From: Bradyrhizobium cytisi
GTDB lineage: Bacteria > Pseudomonadota > Alphaproteobacteria > Rhizobiales > Xanthobacteraceae
Direction of reading: 5' to 3'
NCBI RefSeq assembly: GCF_008123515.1
Contig: NZ_VSSR01000012.1
Coordinates: 1 to 64,000, forward strand
DNA: 64,000 nucleotides
Below the pieces are notes generated by a model. The model did no database searches, was not told the DNA's origin, and saw nothing but the letters and a program-made list of their open reading frames with translations. Shown piece after piece: positions 62,044 through 64,000 of this stretch. The translations under genes were made by a program, and so were the position numbers. Every line of letters starts with the position of its first letter. Within the stretch, counting starts at the first letter, position 1.

Positions 62044-62487
62044 TCAGCTCGCGGCCCTCGCACCCGTTTGCGGAAACGGGCCCAACGCCTTCTCGGTCAG
62101 GACCGAGTCACAGTACTCCCGGATCTCCTTGATCTTGCCGCCCTCGAGCCGAAACACCAGGCAATAATCATTGTCGTAGCGCACGCCCTCGGGCGTGACA
62201 TTGTCGCCCTTGGCCTCCACCGCGACGATGTCGCCATCGGCGATGAAGCGCTCGGCGACCGTGCGCGTCCGGTCACGCAGGCGGGTCCGCACATAGCCAT
62301 GCAAATCATTCATGATCGCATCCTTGCCAGAGAAAGTGCGCGACCAGGAATACTGGCCGGTGACGATCCATTTGGCGTCGTCGGCAAGGCTTGCGGCGAA
62401 TAGCGCGCGGTCGCGCACCGCCGGATCGGGGTTGGCGGCGGCGGCGAAAATATCCTGCATCAGTTTCTTGTTGGCGCTCGCGCTCAT
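62044..62487 (-). CDS. SnoaL/NTF2-like protein
   Basis: Small protein of 147 aa starting MSASANKKLMQDIFAAAANP, then LADDAKWIVTGQYSWSRTFS, GKDAIMNDLHGYVRTRL and DNDYCLVFRLEGGKIKEIRE, the cone-fold pattern of SnoaL/NTF2-like ketosteroid-isomerase relatives. It could be an isomerase or a ligand-binding protein; catalytic residues are not clear. The start 62487 has GGAG eight bases upstream. It is divergent from the LysR gene; they share a 91-bp gap with a perfect 21-bp palindrome, so it is a likely target of that regulator. Confidence 0.8.
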   Translation of the reverse strand: MSASANKKLMQDIFAAAANPDPAVRDRALFAASLADDAKWIVTGQYSWSRTFSGKDAIMNDLHGYVRTRLRDRTRTVAERFIADGDIVAVEAKGDNVTPEGVRYDNDYCLVFRLEGGKIKEIREYCDSVLTEKALGPFPQTGARAAS

Positions 62488-62554
62488 GGCGGCATCTCCG
62501 TTTGGTGACAACAGGGAGAGCATCGCTGCCCGACGGCAATTCTTCAAATCGATA

Positions 62555-62575
62555 GTGAATATGATATCTATTCAC
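62555..62575. promoter_or_regulatory. Perfect palindrome between the SnoaL and LysR genes
   Basis: GTGAATA (62555-62561), seven-base centre TGATATC, TATTCAC (62569-62575). The arms are exact inverse complements. It lies 3 bp before the LysR start codon and 67 bp before the SnoaL start codon, ideal for autorepression and divergent control by a LysR protein. Confidence 0.75.
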
Positions 62576-62578
62576 CTC

Positions 62579-63493
62579 ATGAATTTGAATTCGCTCGACC
62601 TCAATCTATTGACCGCGCTCGACGCGCTGCTGCGCGAGGCCAATGTCAGCCGGGCAGCCATGCGCATCGGCCTGTCGCAGCCGGCCACCAGCCACGCGCT
62701 GCAACGCCTGCGCGATATCTTTGGCGACCCGCTGCTGGTGCGCACCGGCGCGCGGATGGAGCTGACGCCGCGAGCACAAGCGCTGCGCGCGCCGCTTGTG
62801 CAGGCGCTGGACCAGGTGCGCGGGCTGTTCGTGCCGGATGAATTCGACGCGGCGCGCAGCGAGCGGCCATTCCGCCTGATGATGCCGGACCTCGCGGTCG
62901 AGCTGCTGATGCCGCCCCTGATGGAGAAGGTGACGCGCCTTGCGCCCAACGTCCGCATCGACGTCGTGCCGTGGCGGGGTCCGGCGATCTTCCACGCCGA
63001 GTTCGCCCGCACCATCGATCTCGTGATCTCGATCGGCAACGCCTTCAAGGGTTTTCACCGCCAATTGCTCTACACCGACAGCGACGCGCTGGCGGTGCGC
63101 CGCGGCCATCCCATGGCCGCAAAGCTGAAGCGGCGCGAGACGTTCCTCGCCGCACGCCACGTCGGCGTGATCATCCGCGGCAACAGCGAGGATCTGATCG
63201 ACACCTGGCTCCGCACCAAGGGCATCGAGCGGCACATCTCGCTGGTGGTGTCGGGCTATCTCGAAGCGCTGCACGTGGCCGCGCGCACCGACCTCGTCGC
63301 GTTCGTGCCGCGCCGGCTGATCGCGGCGCTGTCAAAACAGCTCGCTCTCGTCACGGTGACGCCGCCGCTCGATCCCGGAATCGACGAGCAGTTCATGTTC
63401 TATCCGACGCGGGCGCAGATGGATCCGGGCTCGATCTGGCTGCGGCGGCTGATGCTGGAGACCGGACGGGAGTTGGAGCGACACAAACGCTGA
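62579..63493 (+). CDS. LysR family transcriptional regulator
   Basis: Regulator of about 304 aa. N-terminal helix-turn-helix: LDLNLLTALDALLREANVSR, AAMRIGLSQPATSHALQRLR and LRDIFGDPLLVRTGARMELT, followed by a substrate-binding domain in two lobes (RLMMPDLAVELLMPPLMEKV ... LVAFVPRRLIAALSKQLALV), as in NodD/SyrM-like LysR proteins with an AT-rich target. The start ATG at 62579 is MNLNSLDLNLL; upstream frame sequence to 62312 does not match. It is divergent from the SnoaL gene, and the perfect palindrome 3 bp upstream is its likely operator. The inducer is unknown. Confidence 0.92.
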   Translation: MNLNSLDLNLLTALDALLREANVSRAAMRIGLSQPATSHALQRLRDIFGDPLLVRTGARMELTPRAQALRAPLVQALDQVRGLFVPDEFDAARSERPFRLMMPDLAVELLMPPLMEKVTRLAPNVRIDVVPWRGPAIFHAEFARTIDLVISIGNAFKGFHRQLLYTDSDALAVRRGHPMAAKLKRRETFLAARHVGVIIRGNSEDLIDTWLRTKGIERHISLVVSGYLEALHVAARTDLVAFVPRRLIAALSKQLALVTVTPPLDPGIDEQFMFYPTRAQMDPGSIWLRRLMLETGRELERHKR

Positions 63494-63584
63494 GCACCAC
63501 GGCGGCGTCGCAAGGCGCTCGACTTGAAACAAACCCTCAGGGCCTTTAATGAGCCAGCCATAGGAACCGAAGGGGATCGACAGC

Positions 63585-64000
63585 ATGCTGGGCCCGCACC
63601 AACCACTTGGATGGTTGATCCGTCTTCCGTTCAAGCTGGTTTCGCCGTCTTCCGTCATGCGGGTGCTCACCGGGCCGAACCGAGGCCTGAAATGGGTCGT
63701 CGGGGCCGGTAACCAGAGTTGCTGGCTCGGAACATATGAAAGCGATCATGCCAAGGCGATCGCCGCCCGCGTGAAACCAGGCATGACGGTTTTCGATGTC
63801 GGCGCACACGCCGGATATTACACCTTGATGCTATCCAGGCGCGTTGGACCGCAAGGCCGTGTTCTTGCGTTCGAAGCGAACGCCGCCAACGCGGCAAAGC
63901 TCCGCAAACATCTGCATCTCAACGACGTCGGGAATGTCGAGGTGATCGAGGCGGCCGTAACTGACCGAGACGGCGAGACGTTTTTCCATAGCAACGATGA
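63585..64000 (+). CDS. FkbM family methyltransferase (partial)
   Basis: Start of a methyltransferase cut by the window end; about 138 residues are seen. It begins MLGPHQPLGWLIRLPFKLVS, then the SAM-binding motif MTVFDVGAHAGYYTLMLSR, VLAFEANAANAAKLRKHLHL (acidic motif II) and IEAAVTDRDGETFF, typical of FkbM domains that methylate sugars or polyketide hydroxyls. AAGGGGA lies about nine bases before the start. The rest of the gene and its neighbours are outside the window, so the pathway is unknown. Confidence 0.85.
   Translation, partial: MLGPHQPLGWLIRLPFKLVSPSSVMRVLTGPNRGLKWVVGAGNQSCWLGTYESDHAKAIAARVKPGMTVFDVGAHAGYYTLMLSRRVGPQGRVLAFEANAANAAKLRKHLHLNDVGNVEVIEAAVTDRDGETFFHSND

Overview
This is chromosomal DNA from an alphaproteobacterium, most likely a Bradyrhizobium or close relative (Nitrobacteraceae). 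The evidence is high GC with strong third-position bias, a CcrM-type GANTC methylase, DUF6894, DUF1236 and DUF2007 proteins, a uracil-DNA glycosylase with a non-canonical set of cysteines, and many palindromic intergenic repeats typical of that group. I see no phage genes, transposases, CRISPR arrays, tRNA or rRNA genes. The window looks like ordinary housekeeping chromosome with local regulatory novelty rather than a genomic island.

Layout. 0-6 kb: a sulfurtransferase cut by the left edge, a dihydroorotase paralogue with an unusual metal-site residue, a tightly overlapping ygfZ-tag-HD operon, a small tyrosine phosphatase and a degenerate-Nudix/winged-helix regulator of NrtR/NadQ type. 6-15 kb: a large DUF2339 membrane protein and three consecutive chemoreceptors. 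15-18.4 kb: a DUF6894 protein whose ribosome-binding site lies in an inverted repeat, a secreted hypothetical protein, an AcuI-type reductase and an MFS transporter. 18.6-22.4 kb: nadABC, preceded by two matching palindromes that are good candidate operators for the NadQ-like protein encoded 13 kb upstream. 22-28 kb: a SleB cell-wall hydrolase, pyruvate phosphate dikinase with a histone-like Ala/Lys tail, and two small proteins. 28-35 kb: glyQS, an S49 peptidase, a tRNA-methyltransferase-like protein, DUF2007 and a long-chain polyprenyl diphosphate synthase.

35-39.7 kb holds an hxlR-ketosynthase-LysE-hydrolase run and ispE, which together with the prenyl synthase gives two isoprenoid genes in the window. 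39.7-48.2 kb: a TPR protein, ETF-ubiquinone oxidoreductase, the unusual UDG behind an exact 23-bp tandem duplication, a GT39-like membrane protein, rnhB and a PA0069-type radical SAM protein. 48.4-52 kb: phosphoketolase plus acetate kinase, a two-gene phosphoketolase shunt. 52-57 kb: GIY-YIG, RMD1/DUF155, a GT2-like protein, a MarR-GNAT fusion, moaB and a YpfJ-type zinc protease. 57-64 kb: ccrM with a GANTC/CtrA-like upstream region, a GST, a fourth chemoreceptor, a divergent SnoaL/LysR pair around a perfect palindrome, and an FkbM methyltransferase cut by the right edge.

At least six families of long inverted repeats sit between genes. In several places they supply stop codons, coding tails or ribosome-binding sites to neighbouring genes. 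No clearly new multi-gene system is visible. The strongest leads are the NadQ/nadABC operator pair, the cysteine-poor UDG with its duplicated promoter region, the repeat-gene overlaps, and several single-gene autoregulatory palindromes.
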